Source: CAYYEF01 sp964470825
Lineage (GTDB): Bacteria; Patescibacteriota; Minisyncoccia; Phycocordibacterales; JAACPR01
Direction of reading: 5' to 3'
DNA length: 25,696 bases
NCBI GenBank assembly: GCA_964470825.1
Contig: CAYYEF010000008.1
Span: 1 to 25,696, forward strand
A program made the position numbers and the translations under genes. Positions within the stretch are counted from its first letter, which is position 1, and the number at the start of each line of letters is the position of its first letter. Positions 1-7,402 of this stretch are shown here, piece by piece. The notes under the pieces are model-generated. The model saw only the letters and a list, made by a program, of their open reading frames with translations, was not told the origin of the DNA and did not search any database.

Positions 1-521
1 CCTTCACTAAGTTCAAAGAATTCTCTTTTTGAAGTTTTAATCATACTAGCAACGATATTTGAAGGAAAAGCTTCTACAGCAATGTTTAGATCGCGAACAT
101 TTGCATTGTAAAAACGTCTAGCAGCTTGAATCTTATTTTCAGTATCAGTTAATTCACGTTGTAGTTCTAGAAAATTAGTGTTGGCTTTTAAATCTGGATA
201 ACTTTCAGAAACCGCAAATAGAGATTTCAAAGCACCGGTTAAAATATTTTCGGCTTCTGCTTTTTGTTCTAATCCATTAGCACCCATCGCCATAGTTCTG
301 GCATTTGTAACTTTTTCTAAAGTCCCCGCTTCGTGAGCAGCATAACCTTTTACAGTATTGATCAGATTTGGAATAAGATCGTAACGACGTTTTAACTGAA
401 CATCAATATCAGCCCATGCTTCATCAGTTCTATTTCTTAAATGAACAAAATTATTGTAGATAAAAACAAATGCTAATAAAGCTAATATAACGACACCAAT
501 TAAAATATAAATAATCATCAT
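1..521 (-). CDS. lemA: LemA family membrane protein (C-terminus cut off by window edge)
   Basis: LemA family protein of unknown biochemical role: one N-terminal membrane helix followed by a long helical domain on the outside. The minus strand from 521 reads an initial hydrophobic helix (residues 3-22, IIYILIGVVILALLAFVFIY) and then the family block beginning NNFVHLRNRTDEAWADIDVQ, followed by RRYDLIPNLINTVKGYA. Those two blocks are the recognition signature. The reading frame is open to base 1, giving 173 codons; full-length family members have about 185-190 residues, so only the tail is missing. Two ATG codons lie in tandem (521 and 518). An AAGGA motif precedes them, but it falls between the -10 box at 531-536 and the start, so it may not be in the mRNA. 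Family assignment is firm; the function of LemA is not established. Confidence 0.93.
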   Translation of the reverse strand, partial: MMIIYILIGVVILALLAFVFIYNNFVHLRNRTDEAWADIDVQLKRRYDLIPNLINTVKGYAAHEAGTLEKVTNARTMAMGANGLEQKAEAENILTGALKSLFAVSESYPDLKANTNFLELQRELTDTENKIQAARRFYNANVRDLNIAVEAFPSNIVASMIKTSKREFFELSE

Positions 522-530
522 AATATCCTT

Positions 531-536
531 ATAATA
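531..536 (-). promoter_or_regulatory. Extended -10 promoter of lemA
   Basis: The minus strand reads TGATATTAT, an extended -10 (TGn plus TATTAT). Nine bases separate it from the first ATG at 521, so the transcript would start within about 3 bases of the start codon. The -35 region (TTTATT, 17-base spacer) is poor. Confidence 0.55.
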
Positions 537-562
537 TCATAAATTTAAAAGTAAATAAATAA

Positions 563-629
563 AAAAATACCTTATATAGTCCCCCCGGAGGCACATGGCA
601 CCAAGGGTAGAATTAAATAAGGTATTTTT
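563..629 (-). terminator. Two-tier terminator after the GerMN gene
   Basis: A perfect 13-bp inverted repeat (563-575 with 617-629; minus strand AAAAATACCTTAT / ATAAGGTATTTTT) ends in a T-run on the minus strand. The 41-base interior is GC-rich and contains a second stem (601-607 with 582-588) that pairs fully in minus-strand RNA using two G-U pairs. It starts 7 bases past the stop of the GerMN gene and lies before lemA. Its direction and position fit an intrinsic terminator for the GerMN gene. Confidence 0.75.
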
Positions 630-636
630 CATTTAA

Positions 637-1272
637 CTATTTACCAGTTTTTGATTTATACTCTTCACCATTTAAGTAAATAACGACATTTTTAACGGTA
701 TCAAATTGTTTGGCAGTTTCAGTGATTTGAATTTCAAGCCTTGGATTATCGCAAGCACCCTCATATTGAACTTCACCATTTAGATAAATTTTTGCTGTAC
801 CCTCTTCTATTATTGCCTTTTCAAATTTTAATTTCTCTTGACTAGCAACAAAGTTTCCTGGCATATAATCAAATTGTTGATTATATTCAAACAATTCTTT
901 CATTGTTGCATTCAAGATTGCTGGTGTAGGTTCAATATATCTGTAAACCATTCTAACAATATCGCAACCCATTTTTGTTCCAGTAATTAATCCGTCGTAA
1001 TCATCACTTGAAAGTGTTGCTATTTTTACTGCTATTTTATTTGCTGGAGCATTCTGTTTTTCAATCATTTCTCCATTCTTCAAAGCAACTTCTGCTTGTT
1101 CAATTAATTTTCTAGTTAATTCATCGTCTGCTTTATTTTCAGACTTACCGAAAGGTAATTTAATTGTTCCATTTAAAAACAAAAGTGTTACCAAAACTAT
1201 AACTAATAAGATTATTAAAATTGTCGTATTTCTCTTTCTGTATTCCAACAGTTTTCCAATTAATTCTTTCAT
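637..1272 (-). CDS. GerMN-domain membrane-anchored protein
   Basis: A 211-residue protein with a short basic cytoplasmic start, one membrane helix (residues 17-34) and an extracytoplasmic domain. Residues about 115-205 resemble the GerMN fold: a helix around PAILNATMKELF, a GN-FVASQEKLKFEKAIIEEGTAKIYLNGE strand pair, then QITETAKQFDTVKNVVIYLNG, matching the usual 'G-x-a-x-VdlS ... tv-qf-v--v-i-ldG' pattern. GerMN domains occur in spore germination protein GerM and in many non-sporulating bacteria as putative surface or peptidoglycan-associated domains; sporulation is not implied here. Two cysteines (C103, C174) could form a disulfide outside the cell. It is transcribed divergently from secG and probably forms its own unit. 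The domain call is by pattern recognition, moderately sure. Confidence 0.7.
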   Translation of the reverse strand: MKELIGKLLEYRKRNTTILIILLVIVLVTLLFLNGTIKLPFGKSENKADDELTRKLIEQAEVALKNGEMIEKQNAPANKIAVKIATLSSDDYDGLITGTKMGCDIVRMVYRYIEPTPAILNATMKELFEYNQQFDYMPGNFVASQEKLKFEKAIIEEGTAKIYLNGEVQYEGACDNPRLEIQITETAKQFDTVKNVVIYLNGEEYKSKTGK

Positions 1273-1282
1273 AATGCCTAGA

Positions 1283-1311
1283 ATTATATTGAAAGCCAGG
1301 ATTTAAAGCAA
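1283..1311 (-). promoter_or_regulatory. Promoter of the GerMN gene
   Basis: On the minus strand there is a -35 TTGCTT (1306-1311), a 17-base spacer and a perfect -10 TATAAT (1283-1288). Only 10 bases separate the -10 from the ATG at 1272, so the 5' leader would be about 3-4 bases. Confidence 0.7.
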
Positions 1312-1334
1312 ATAAATTTTTATTTTAAAAAGCT

Positions 1335-1362
1335 TTGACTTTTTATGAAAATACGCTATTAT
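1335..1362 (+). promoter_or_regulatory. Promoter of secG
   Basis: TTGACT (1335-1340), 16-base spacer, TATTAT (1357-1362). The predicted start site is near 1369, leaving roughly 10 bases of leader that contain AAGGA (1372-1376), a Shine-Dalgarno-like motif set unusually close to the ATG at 1379. Confidence 0.65.
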
Positions 1363-1378
1363 TAACTCGTTAAGGATT

Positions 1379-1603
1379 ATGGCTACTATTCTGCCTATTA
1401 TACAAATAATACTTTCAGTGATTCTTGTTGCTGGAATACTTCTACAAAACCGATCTGCTGGGATTGGTGCTTTAGGAGGTTCTGATACTGTTGATGCAGG
1501 TTTCGGCACACGTAGAGGCCCTGAAAGAACACTATTTATTGCCACAATTGTTGTTGCGATCTTATTCATGATTGTGTCATTCATTAGTTTTCTAGTTAGA
1601 TAG
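1379..1603 (+). CDS. secG: Protein translocase subunit SecG
   Basis: A small subunit of the SecYEG protein-export channel in the cytoplasmic membrane; SecG assists translocation but is not the pore. The 74-residue product has the family layout: a first helix (about residues 3-20), a Gly/Ser-rich cytoplasmic loop containing LLQNRSAGIGALGGSDT and a GFGTRRGPERTLF segment, then a second helix (about 50-72). The 'LQ-r-..G.ga.fGg' and 'F.trrG.er.L' elements are the SecG signature. Length is normal. It has its own promoter, and the next gene starts 32 bases downstream, so the peptide-binding protein is probably cotranscribed. Confidence 0.93.
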   Translation: MATILPIIQIILSVILVAGILLQNRSAGIGALGGSDTVDAGFGTRRGPERTLFIATIVVAILFMIVSFISFLVR

Positions 1604-1635
1604 TATTTAATCCTGATAATACTAAAAAATTTAAA

Positions 1636-3402
1636 GTGAAAAACTATTTTTGTATTGATAATTTTAGAAACTTATCAATAATTAAAAAAATAAAAATTAT
1701 AATAGAACATCTATCTGCTACTGAGAAAACAATTTTATCAGTATTATTCTTTATAATATTAATATCTGGTTATATAACTCTAAATCAATATTTGAATGAA
1801 AATTTTAAAATAACTATTCCTGATAACGGTGGTCAAATTACCGAGGGTTCTGTTGGAAGTCCTCGTTTTATTAATCCCCTTCTTGCAACTTCTGAAACTG
1901 ATAAAGATTTAGTTAGTCTTATATACTCAGGATTAATGAGAATGGATAAAGAAGGAAATCTCGTTCCTGATATCGCTGATAAAGTAGAAGTTTCTGAAGA
2001 TGGTCTACAATATACTTTTCATATTAGCGACAAAGCTAAATTCCACGATAATACAAACATAACTTCTGATGATGTTATATTTACTATTAATAAAGCAAAG
2101 GATCCTGAACTAAAAAGCCCAAAAAGATCAAACTGGGAAGGAGTTTTTGTAGAGAGAGTTGATGACAAAACTGTTCGTTTTACTTTAAATCAGGCTTACG
2201 AACCATTTTTACAAAATACTACTTTAGGAATTTTACCTAGACACATTTGGGAAGGAATTACATCTTCTGAATTTGCTTTTAGTGTTTACAATTCAAACCC
2301 AATTGGAAGTGGTCCTTATAAAATAAAAAAAATATCAAGAGATTCTATTGGTATTCCTAAAACATATACTCTTGAGGCTTATAAAGATTTTATTTTAGGA
2401 AAACCTTATATAGAAAAAATTACTTTTAAATTTGCAAAAAATGAAGATGAATTAATTCAGTTATATAAGGATAGAAAAATAGAAAGTCTACACGGAATAA
2501 GTCCAGTAAAAGCAAAAGAGCTTCAAGATGCTGGTTATAATATAGAAACAACTTCTCTACCAAGAGTTTTCGGTATCTTCTTTAATCAAGATAAAGCAAA
2601 TGTTCTAGCTTCAAACAGTGTGAGAACGGCTTTAAATATTGCAGCTCCAAAAGATGAAATAGTTAATAACGTTCTGTTTGGTTTTGGTCAAGCTATAAAT
2701 AGTCCAATTCCGGATATCTTTAAAAAAGAAAATTCTGAAAATATAGACGGAACTAAACTAAAAGAAGAAGAGAGAATCGCCCAAGCACAATCAATTCTAG
2801 AAAAAGCAGGATGGAAAAAAAATGAACAAGGAATATATACGGTTGAAACAGAAAAGGATGGTAAAAAAATATTAAGTTTCTCTCTTGCTACAAGCAATAT
2901 TAAAGAATTAGTAGACGCTGCAAATAAAACAGCAGAGGCTTGGAATAAAATTGGGGCTCAGGTAGATGTTAAAGTTTATGATCCAAATGATTTCAATCAA
3001 AACATAATTAGACAAAGGAACTATGATGCGATCTTATTTGGTCTTGTAGTTGGAAAACCATCTGATTTATATGCCTTCTGGCACTCTTCTCAAAGAAATG
3101 ACCCTGGTTTAAATATTTCTGGATACGCCAATATTAAAACTGATGCGATATTAGAAAAAATAAGAACCCTATCAAAAGAATCTGATATTCAAGAAGACTT
3201 AGAAGAATTAGAATCTGAAATTAAAAAAGATTCCCCCGCTGTTCTTCTTTACTCTCCAAAATTTATTTATTCTGTACCAGAAAAAGTTAAAGGCAATGAA
3301 ATCAATCATCTTGTCACCGCAGACGAAAGGTTTGTGAATGTATACAAGTGGTACATAAACACAGAACAAATATTAAAAATATTTAAAAATGAGGAATCGT
3401 AA
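1636..3402 (+). CDS. Membrane-anchored ABC-type oligopeptide-binding protein (SBP_bac_5)
   Basis: A 588-residue extracytoplasmic solute-binding protein of the OppA/DppA family, which captures peptides for an ABC importer. A cytoplasmic basic stretch is followed by one helix at about residues 32-49, and no lipobox cysteine follows it, so the protein seems anchored by an uncleaved helix. The domain then opens with GGQITEGSVGSPRFINPLLA and LVSLIYSGLMRMDKEGNLVPDIAD, the standard start of this family. Later blocks include FHISDKAKFHDN with TSDDVIFTI, and NPIGSGPYKI. The chosen start is a GTG at 1636; no better ATG precedes the helix and no Shine-Dalgarno is visible. No permease or ATPase gene lies nearby, so its transporter partners must be encoded elsewhere, if they exist. 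Confidence 0.88.
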   Translation: MKNYFCIDNFRNLSIIKKIKIIIEHLSATEKTILSVLFFIILISGYITLNQYLNENFKITIPDNGGQITEGSVGSPRFINPLLATSETDKDLVSLIYSGLMRMDKEGNLVPDIADKVEVSEDGLQYTFHISDKAKFHDNTNITSDDVIFTINKAKDPELKSPKRSNWEGVFVERVDDKTVRFTLNQAYEPFLQNTTLGILPRHIWEGITSSEFAFSVYNSNPIGSGPYKIKKISRDSIGIPKTYTLEAYKDFILGKPYIEKITFKFAKNEDELIQLYKDRKIESLHGISPVKAKELQDAGYNIETTSLPRVFGIFFNQDKANVLASNSVRTALNIAAPKDEIVNNVLFGFGQAINSPIPDIFKKENSENIDGTKLKEEERIAQAQSILEKAGWKKNEQGIYTVETEKDGKKILSFSLATSNIKELVDAANKTAEAWNKIGAQVDVKVYDPNDFNQNIIRQRNYDAILFGLVVGKPSDLYAFWHSSQRNDPGLNISGYANIKTDAILEKIRTLSKESDIQEDLEELESEIKKDSPAVLLYSPKFIYSVPEKVKGNEINHLVTADERFVNVYKWYINTEQILKIFKNEES

Positions 3403-3449
3403 TTTTCATTTTTTAATAATTATCAAAAATTTATAAATTTATTACAACA

Positions 3450-5369
3450 ATGTTTAATCAAAATCAAAATAGAAATAGTAGCGTAAATAATAACGGCGGA
3501 GATCGCGGTAGCAAATTTAGCTTTACCAACAACAGACCAACAAATAGAACTAATAATTCTCATGGAAATCGAAATGGAACAAATCCTTTTAGAAATGACA
3601 AAAAGATGAAGGCTGCTCAAAGAAAACCTGGGTTACGTGCTTCTCTTAGACAAAACCGAAACATGAAGGACAAAAACTCTTCTCTACCAATTCCATCAGT
3701 AGGAGATAATATCCGTATTATCCCCTTGGGTGGTGTAGAAGAAATTGGTAAGAACATGACCGCTATCGAGATTGGTAATGATATTATCGTTATTGATGCA
3801 GGTCTTCAATTTAAAGACGCTACAACTCCTGGTATCGACTACCTTATTCCAAACTCAAAATATCTAGAAGAAAGAAAAGATAGAATTCGAGCTATGTTTA
3901 TTACTCATGGTCACTTAGACCACATTGGAGCCGTGCCTTATATCTTAGAAAAAATTGGAAATCCTCCAGTATATTCAAGACAATTTGGAGCCCTTATGGT
4001 TCAAAAGAAGATGGAAGATTTTCCTCACCTTCCTAAAATAGATATGAGAATCATAGATGGTGATGAAACGATCACAGCTGGTGCAATGAAAATTGAAACA
4101 TTTGCTATTTCTCACACAATTCCAGACTCAATGGGTCTTATAATAAAGACAAAATATGGAAACATTGTATTCATTGAAGACGTTCGTGTTGATAACATTG
4201 CAGGTGTTCCAACAGATGAAGAAGTTAAGCAGTATCAAAGATTTAAAGATATGGATGTTTTACTTCTAACTATGGACTCTACTTCTATTGAAAAATCTGG
4301 ATTCTCAATTTCAGAAAGTGTTGTAGTGAAAAATATTGAAAAAATTATTAAAGACACTACAGGACGTTTGATTGTTGGAACTTTTGCTTCTCAAGTAGAA
4401 AGAATCTTGGCTATTATTGAAATCGCTGCTAAATATGGAAAGAAGGTAGTTATTGAGGGACGAAGTATGAAATCAAACATGGAGATTGTGAAATATCTTG
4501 GTTTGTTAAAAACTGATAACATTGTTCCTGTAACTGAAATTGAAAGCATTCCACCAGACAAATTATTAATGCTTGTAACTGGTGCTCAAGGTGAAGAATT
4601 CGCAGCTCTTATGAGAATGGCTAACAAAACTCATAAGTATGTTCAGTTGCGAAAGAACGACACTATTCTTTTGTCTTCTTCTATTATTCCCACAAACTAT
4701 ATGCCTGTAGTGAAACTAAAAGATCAACTATATCGTTCAGAAGCAAAAGTGATTACATATCTTGATTCTGATGTTCATGCATCAGGTCATGGAAACCGAG
4801 ACGAATTAAAATGGATTCACAATCAAATTAAATATAAATATTTTATTCCCCTTCATGGATATCACCACCTACTAAGACAGCACGGTGAATTATCTGAATC
4901 ACTAGGAACACCAACTGAAAATATTGTTATTCCAAACAATGGAAGTATTATTGAAATTCAAGAAGAAGGTAAAAAAATTACTGTTCTTCCAATGCGAGCT
5001 CCACACGAGCCAGTAACAGTTGATGGTTTCGAAGTCGGTGAAATTCAAGATGTAGTTATTGAAGACAGACAATTATTATCTGAAGCAGGTATTTTTGTGA
5101 TTGTAGCAAGCATAAATACGCGCACAGGTAAATTGAAAAAATCTCCAGATATTATCTCTCGTGGCTTCGTATATCTACGTGAATCACAAGAGCTTTTGAG
5201 AAAAAGCCGTTTCCTTGTAAAGAATATGGTTGAAGATTACACAGCTAAAAACACTGGTCCAATTGACTTTGATCGTCTAAAGAAAAACATTAGTGATGAG
5301 CTTAGCAAATTCTTGTTCCAAGAAACTGCAAAGCAGCCTCTAGTTATCCCAGTATTGCTTGGGGTTTAA
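3450..5369 (+). CDS. rnj: Ribonuclease J
   Basis: A metallo-beta-lactamase/beta-CASP ribonuclease acting on mRNA and rRNA as a 5' exonuclease and endonuclease. The core shows PLGGVEEIGKNM, the metal motif HGHLDH (153-158), SHTIPDSMG (H222), the beta-CASP blocks GTFASQVERI and GRSMKSNMEI, TGAQGE, DVHASGHG, and PLHGYHHLLRQHGEL. The usual TGDFK motif reads FIEDVR here, but the metal-binding Asp (D244) is kept. A basic, Asn/Arg-rich, probably disordered extension covers residues 1 to about 84, which explains the 639-residue length compared with about 555 for Bacillus enzymes. The gene lies 47 bases after the peptide-binding protein; TATAAA about 15 bases before the ATG could be an internal promoter. 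Identity is firm. Confidence 0.96.
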   Translation: MFNQNQNRNSSVNNNGGDRGSKFSFTNNRPTNRTNNSHGNRNGTNPFRNDKKMKAAQRKPGLRASLRQNRNMKDKNSSLPIPSVGDNIRIIPLGGVEEIGKNMTAIEIGNDIIVIDAGLQFKDATTPGIDYLIPNSKYLEERKDRIRAMFITHGHLDHIGAVPYILEKIGNPPVYSRQFGALMVQKKMEDFPHLPKIDMRIIDGDETITAGAMKIETFAISHTIPDSMGLIIKTKYGNIVFIEDVRVDNIAGVPTDEEVKQYQRFKDMDVLLLTMDSTSIEKSGFSISESVVVKNIEKIIKDTTGRLIVGTFASQVERILAIIEIAAKYGKKVVIEGRSMKSNMEIVKYLGLLKTDNIVPVTEIESIPPDKLLMLVTGAQGEEFAALMRMANKTHKYVQLRKNDTILLSSSIIPTNYMPVVKLKDQLYRSEAKVITYLDSDVHASGHGNRDELKWIHNQIKYKYFIPLHGYHHLLRQHGELSESLGTPTENIVIPNNGSIIEIQEEGKKITVLPMRAPHEPVTVDGFEVGEIQDVVIEDRQLLSEAGIFVIVASINTRTGKLKKSPDIISRGFVYLRESQELLRKSRFLVKNMVEDYTAKNTGPIDFDRLKKNISDELSKFLFQETAKQPLVIPVLLGV

Positions 5370-5385
5370 GATTAAATTTCAAAAA

Positions 5386-5410
5386 ATATTTGTTATAATT
5401 TAACAAATAT
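5386..5410 (+). promoter_or_regulatory. MFS gene promoter embedded in a 10-bp palindrome
   Basis: ATATTTGTTA (5386-5395) and TAACAAATAT (5401-5410) form a perfect inverted repeat around TAATT. The extended -10 TGTTATAAT (5391-5399) sits inside it, and the ATG at 5409 overlaps its right arm. The predicted transcript is essentially leaderless. The symmetry could be a repressor operator or chance in AT-rich DNA. Confidence 0.55.
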
Positions 5411-6593
5411 GGATAGCACAAAGAAAAATCAAAAGAATTTAATATATCTTTTGATTTTTCTTTTTACCTTACATTTCACACCTGCAACATATGTAGAATC
5501 AACTTTTTTAGAGAATTTAATTGGAAGCAATAAGGTTGGATTAATTTTTTCTATAGCCTCTGTAGCAACTATTATAACTTTGGCCATAGTAAGGAAGGTA
5601 ATAAAGAAAGTCGGAAATTATAAAACTTTTCTTAATTCTCTGATAATTGAATTTATAGCATTGAGTGTTTTATCTCTATCTCTATTTATTGAGCAAAATA
5701 TTTTTTGGACAATAATATTTATTATAGCCTTTATGACAGGTTTTGTGGCAAGAAGTATTTCTTTTTTCAATTTTGATATTTTTACAGAACATTTATCAAA
5801 TGATAGTGAGGCTGGAAGTGTTAGGGGAACTTTTTTAACATCTCTTAATTTTGCCTTTGTAATTGGACCTTTACTATCAGGATTAATTGTCACATCAAGC
5901 AAAGATATTGGTAAAGTATTCGCACTGGGAGTTTTATTACTTGTTCCAGTAATACATATAACAATAAAATATTTTAAAAATTATAAAGATATTGAATATA
6001 AAGACTACAGATTTTTTGAAACTTTCTTGTATATTTTAAGAAAAGAAGACTTGCGAAGAATATTTATTTGCAATTTTTTACTTTTCCTTTTTTACTCTTG
6101 GATGATAATTTATACTCCAATTTATCTGCACGATACTATTGGATTTAATCTTGGCGAAGTCAGCACGATAATCGGAATAGGTTTAATACCTTTTCTTTTG
6201 CTTCAATTTTATCTTGGAAAATTAGCAGATACTAGGTATGGCGAAAAAGAAATTTTAACTATTGGTCTAATTATTACAGGCCTTTCAACAATAGTTATGA
6301 CTTTTTTCTCTTTGAAAATTTTTATTGTTTGGGCTGGAATATTATTTATAACAAGAATCGGAGCAAGCATGATTGAATCAATGGTAGAAACATATTTATT
6401 TAAAAAAGTAACAGATAAAAATCTAGACATCATAAGTTTATATAGAGCCACACGCCCAACAGCCTATATAGCAGGTCCAATTATAGCCTCAATTCTTTTA
6501 GTTTTTTTTGATATAAAATTCCTATTTCTTTTTTTAGGAATAATTATGATTATTGGTGTAAATTTTAGTTTAAAAATTAAAGACACTCTTTAA
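5409..6593 (+). CDS. Major facilitator superfamily transporter
   Basis: A 394-residue polytopic membrane protein with about 12 hydrophobic segments in two halves separated by a charged central loop (about residues 187-213). An RKVIKKVGNYKTF loop after helix 2 and the corresponding LGKLADTRYGEKEIL loop in the second half match the MFS loop 2-3 / 8-9 motif. The substrate cannot be told from sequence; drug or sugar efflux is common in such orphan MFS proteins. The gene has its own promoter and lies 39 bases after rnj. The start is well fixed by the -10 box 9 bases upstream. Confidence 0.85.
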   Translation: MDSTKKNQKNLIYLLIFLFTLHFTPATYVESTFLENLIGSNKVGLIFSIASVATIITLAIVRKVIKKVGNYKTFLNSLIIEFIALSVLSLSLFIEQNIFWTIIFIIAFMTGFVARSISFFNFDIFTEHLSNDSEAGSVRGTFLTSLNFAFVIGPLLSGLIVTSSKDIGKVFALGVLLLVPVIHITIKYFKNYKDIEYKDYRFFETFLYILRKEDLRRIFICNFLLFLFYSWMIIYTPIYLHDTIGFNLGEVSTIIGIGLIPFLLLQFYLGKLADTRYGEKEILTIGLIITGLSTIVMTFFSLKIFIVWAGILFITRIGASMIESMVETYLFKKVTDKNLDIISLYRATRPTAYIAGPIIASILLVFFDIKFLFLFLGIIMIIGVNFSLKIKDTL

Positions 6594-6605
6594 TTTAAAA
6601 GCCAT

Positions 6606-6633
6606 TTGACAAAAATCCTATAAAATATAGAGT
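6606..6633 (+). promoter_or_regulatory. Promoter of the small membrane protein gene
   Basis: A consensus -35 TTGACA (6606-6611) is followed 16 bases later by a weak -10 TAGAGT (6628-6633). The predicted leader before the ATG at 6647 is about 6-7 bases. TATAAA at 6619 is too close to the -35 to be its partner. Confidence 0.5.
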
Positions 6634-6646
6634 TTTAAGAGAATTT

Positions 6647-6955
6647 ATGCCGTTCCTTAACCACCCCATAACGATAGCCTTTGCCTTTACTTTAGCGTTA
6701 ATAATACCAATTGCTTTTAAAAAAGGTATTAGATTGATGTTAAATTTAAGAGAAAACATCAATCAAGATTGTGAACAGAAAAACACAATTGAAGAACTTC
6801 CAAACGGTTGCGAGCTTATATTAAAAGCATCTCGAGGTGAATTAACTAGAGATGAATATGCTCAATTTTGCAAACAAAGAGAAGAAAACAAACTTAAGAA
6901 AACAAGAAAACATTTATTTAAAGATAAACGTTTTCAATCTCCTAAAGGCTGGTAA
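6647..6955 (+). CDS. Small one-helix membrane protein with SHOCT-like segment
   Basis: A 102-residue protein of unknown function. An N-terminal hydrophobic helix (about residues 7-24) is followed by a basic linker and a charged, probably helical C-terminal part. The segment LILKASRGELTRDEYAQFCKQRE (split here: residues 57-65 and 66-79) resembles the SHOCT pattern 'L..L...G.iT.eEf...K', a short motif often seen in small membrane-tethered proteins; this is a weak match. The end is strongly basic (KLKKTRKHLFKDKR), suggesting contact with nucleic acid or the membrane surface. It has its own promoter and a strong terminator just after the stop, so it is transcribed alone. Two cysteines in the cytoplasmic part (C55, C75) have no obvious role. 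Confidence 0.65.
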   Translation: MPFLNHPITIAFAFTLALIIPIAFKKGIRLMLNLRENINQDCEQKNTIEELPNGCELILKASRGELTRDEYAQFCKQREENKLKKTRKHLFKDKRFQSPKGW

Positions 6956-6958
6956 ATT

Positions 6959-6996
6959 AAAACTCTCCAAAGTTTACACTGAAGGAGAGTTTTTTA
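6959..6996 (+). terminator. Strong intrinsic terminator between convergent genes
   Basis: A perfect 10-bp stem (6959-6968 AAAACTCTCC with 6984-6993 GGAGAGTTTT, 15-base loop) ends in six Ts. It begins 3 bases after the stop of the small membrane protein. The A-run on the left arm would let it also serve the convergent glutaredoxin gene. Confidence 0.9.
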
Positions 6997-7022
6997 TTTA
7001 ATCTTCAGATTTTTTCACCTGT

Positions 7023-7268
7023 TTACATTATTCCCTTCTCAATAAAAACTTTCTCCATAGTTTCTCGATCAGTATCAGCAAACACTTCTTCATCAATTAT
7101 AACTACAGGAGCCTTACTCTGACCGGAAATAGCGATCATTTCATTGAATTTATCTGCGTTAGATAAGACTTCAATACTTTCATAATTAATACCTTTTTCT
7201 TCCATAAATTCTTCTAATTCTACACACCAAGGACATCCTCTTTTAACATATACCTTAATATTTTTCAT
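7023..7268 (-). CDS. Glutaredoxin-family thiol oxidoreductase
   Basis: An 81-residue glutaredoxin/NrdH-like protein that would reduce disulfides in the cytoplasm. The active site is CPWC (C12-C15) after the first strand (IKVYVKRG). The cis-proline loop is KAPVVIID, and a final helix follows DRETMEKVFIEKG. The segment before it (QSKAPVV) lacks the typical TVP. Since it is a bare thioredoxin fold, the reductant (glutathione, thioredoxin reductase or another thiol) cannot be inferred. It is divergent from the two-component pair and has its own extended -10 promoter. Confidence 0.9.
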   Translation of the reverse strand: MKNIKVYVKRGCPWCVELEEFMEEKGINYESIEVLSNADKFNEMIAISGQSKAPVVIIDEEVFADTDRETMEKVFIEKGIM

Positions 7269-7274
7269 AATTAA

Positions 7275-7280
7275 ATTATA
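7275..7280 (-). promoter_or_regulatory. Extended -10 promoter of the glutaredoxin gene
   Basis: The minus strand reads TGATATAAT, a TGn plus perfect TATAAT. Only 6 bases lie between it and the ATG at 7268, so transcription should begin at or next to the A of the ATG. Confidence 0.75.
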
Positions 7281-7364
7281 TCAAAAAAGTTTTTAAAATA
7301 AGACTTTTTTAGAAAAAATGAAATTTTATTAAAACAATATAAACTTTTAAAACAGCTTAGAAAT

Positions 7365-7392
7365 TTGACTTGGAAAGCCTTTTATTTAATAT
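7365..7392 (+). promoter_or_regulatory. Promoter of the response regulator / kinase operon
   Basis: TTGACT (7365-7370), 16-base spacer, TAATAT (7387-7392). There are 10 bases between the -10 and the ATG at 7403, giving a leader of about 3 bases. Confidence 0.6.
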
Positions 7393-7402
7393 ATAAAGCA
7401 CA

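Noticed and set aside
637..1272. DGLITGT (residues 93-99) in the GerMN protein as a flavinylation site.
   Set aside because: It lacks the Ala before the acceptor residue, and GerMN domains are not known ApbE targets.
1303..1584. An open frame on the minus strand opposite secG, and similar long frames opposite rnj, typA, truB and thrS.
   Set aside because: They mirror well-supported genes on the other strand, have no start signals and give low-complexity or unrecognisable products.
1601..1622. TAGTATT/AATACTA inverted repeat after secG as a terminator.
   Set aside because: The stem is 7 bp of A-T rich pairs and no T-run follows; the next gene is probably cotranscribed.
1636..3402. A complete peptide ABC importer operon.
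   Set aside because: Only the binding protein is present; no permease or ATPase gene lies in the window.
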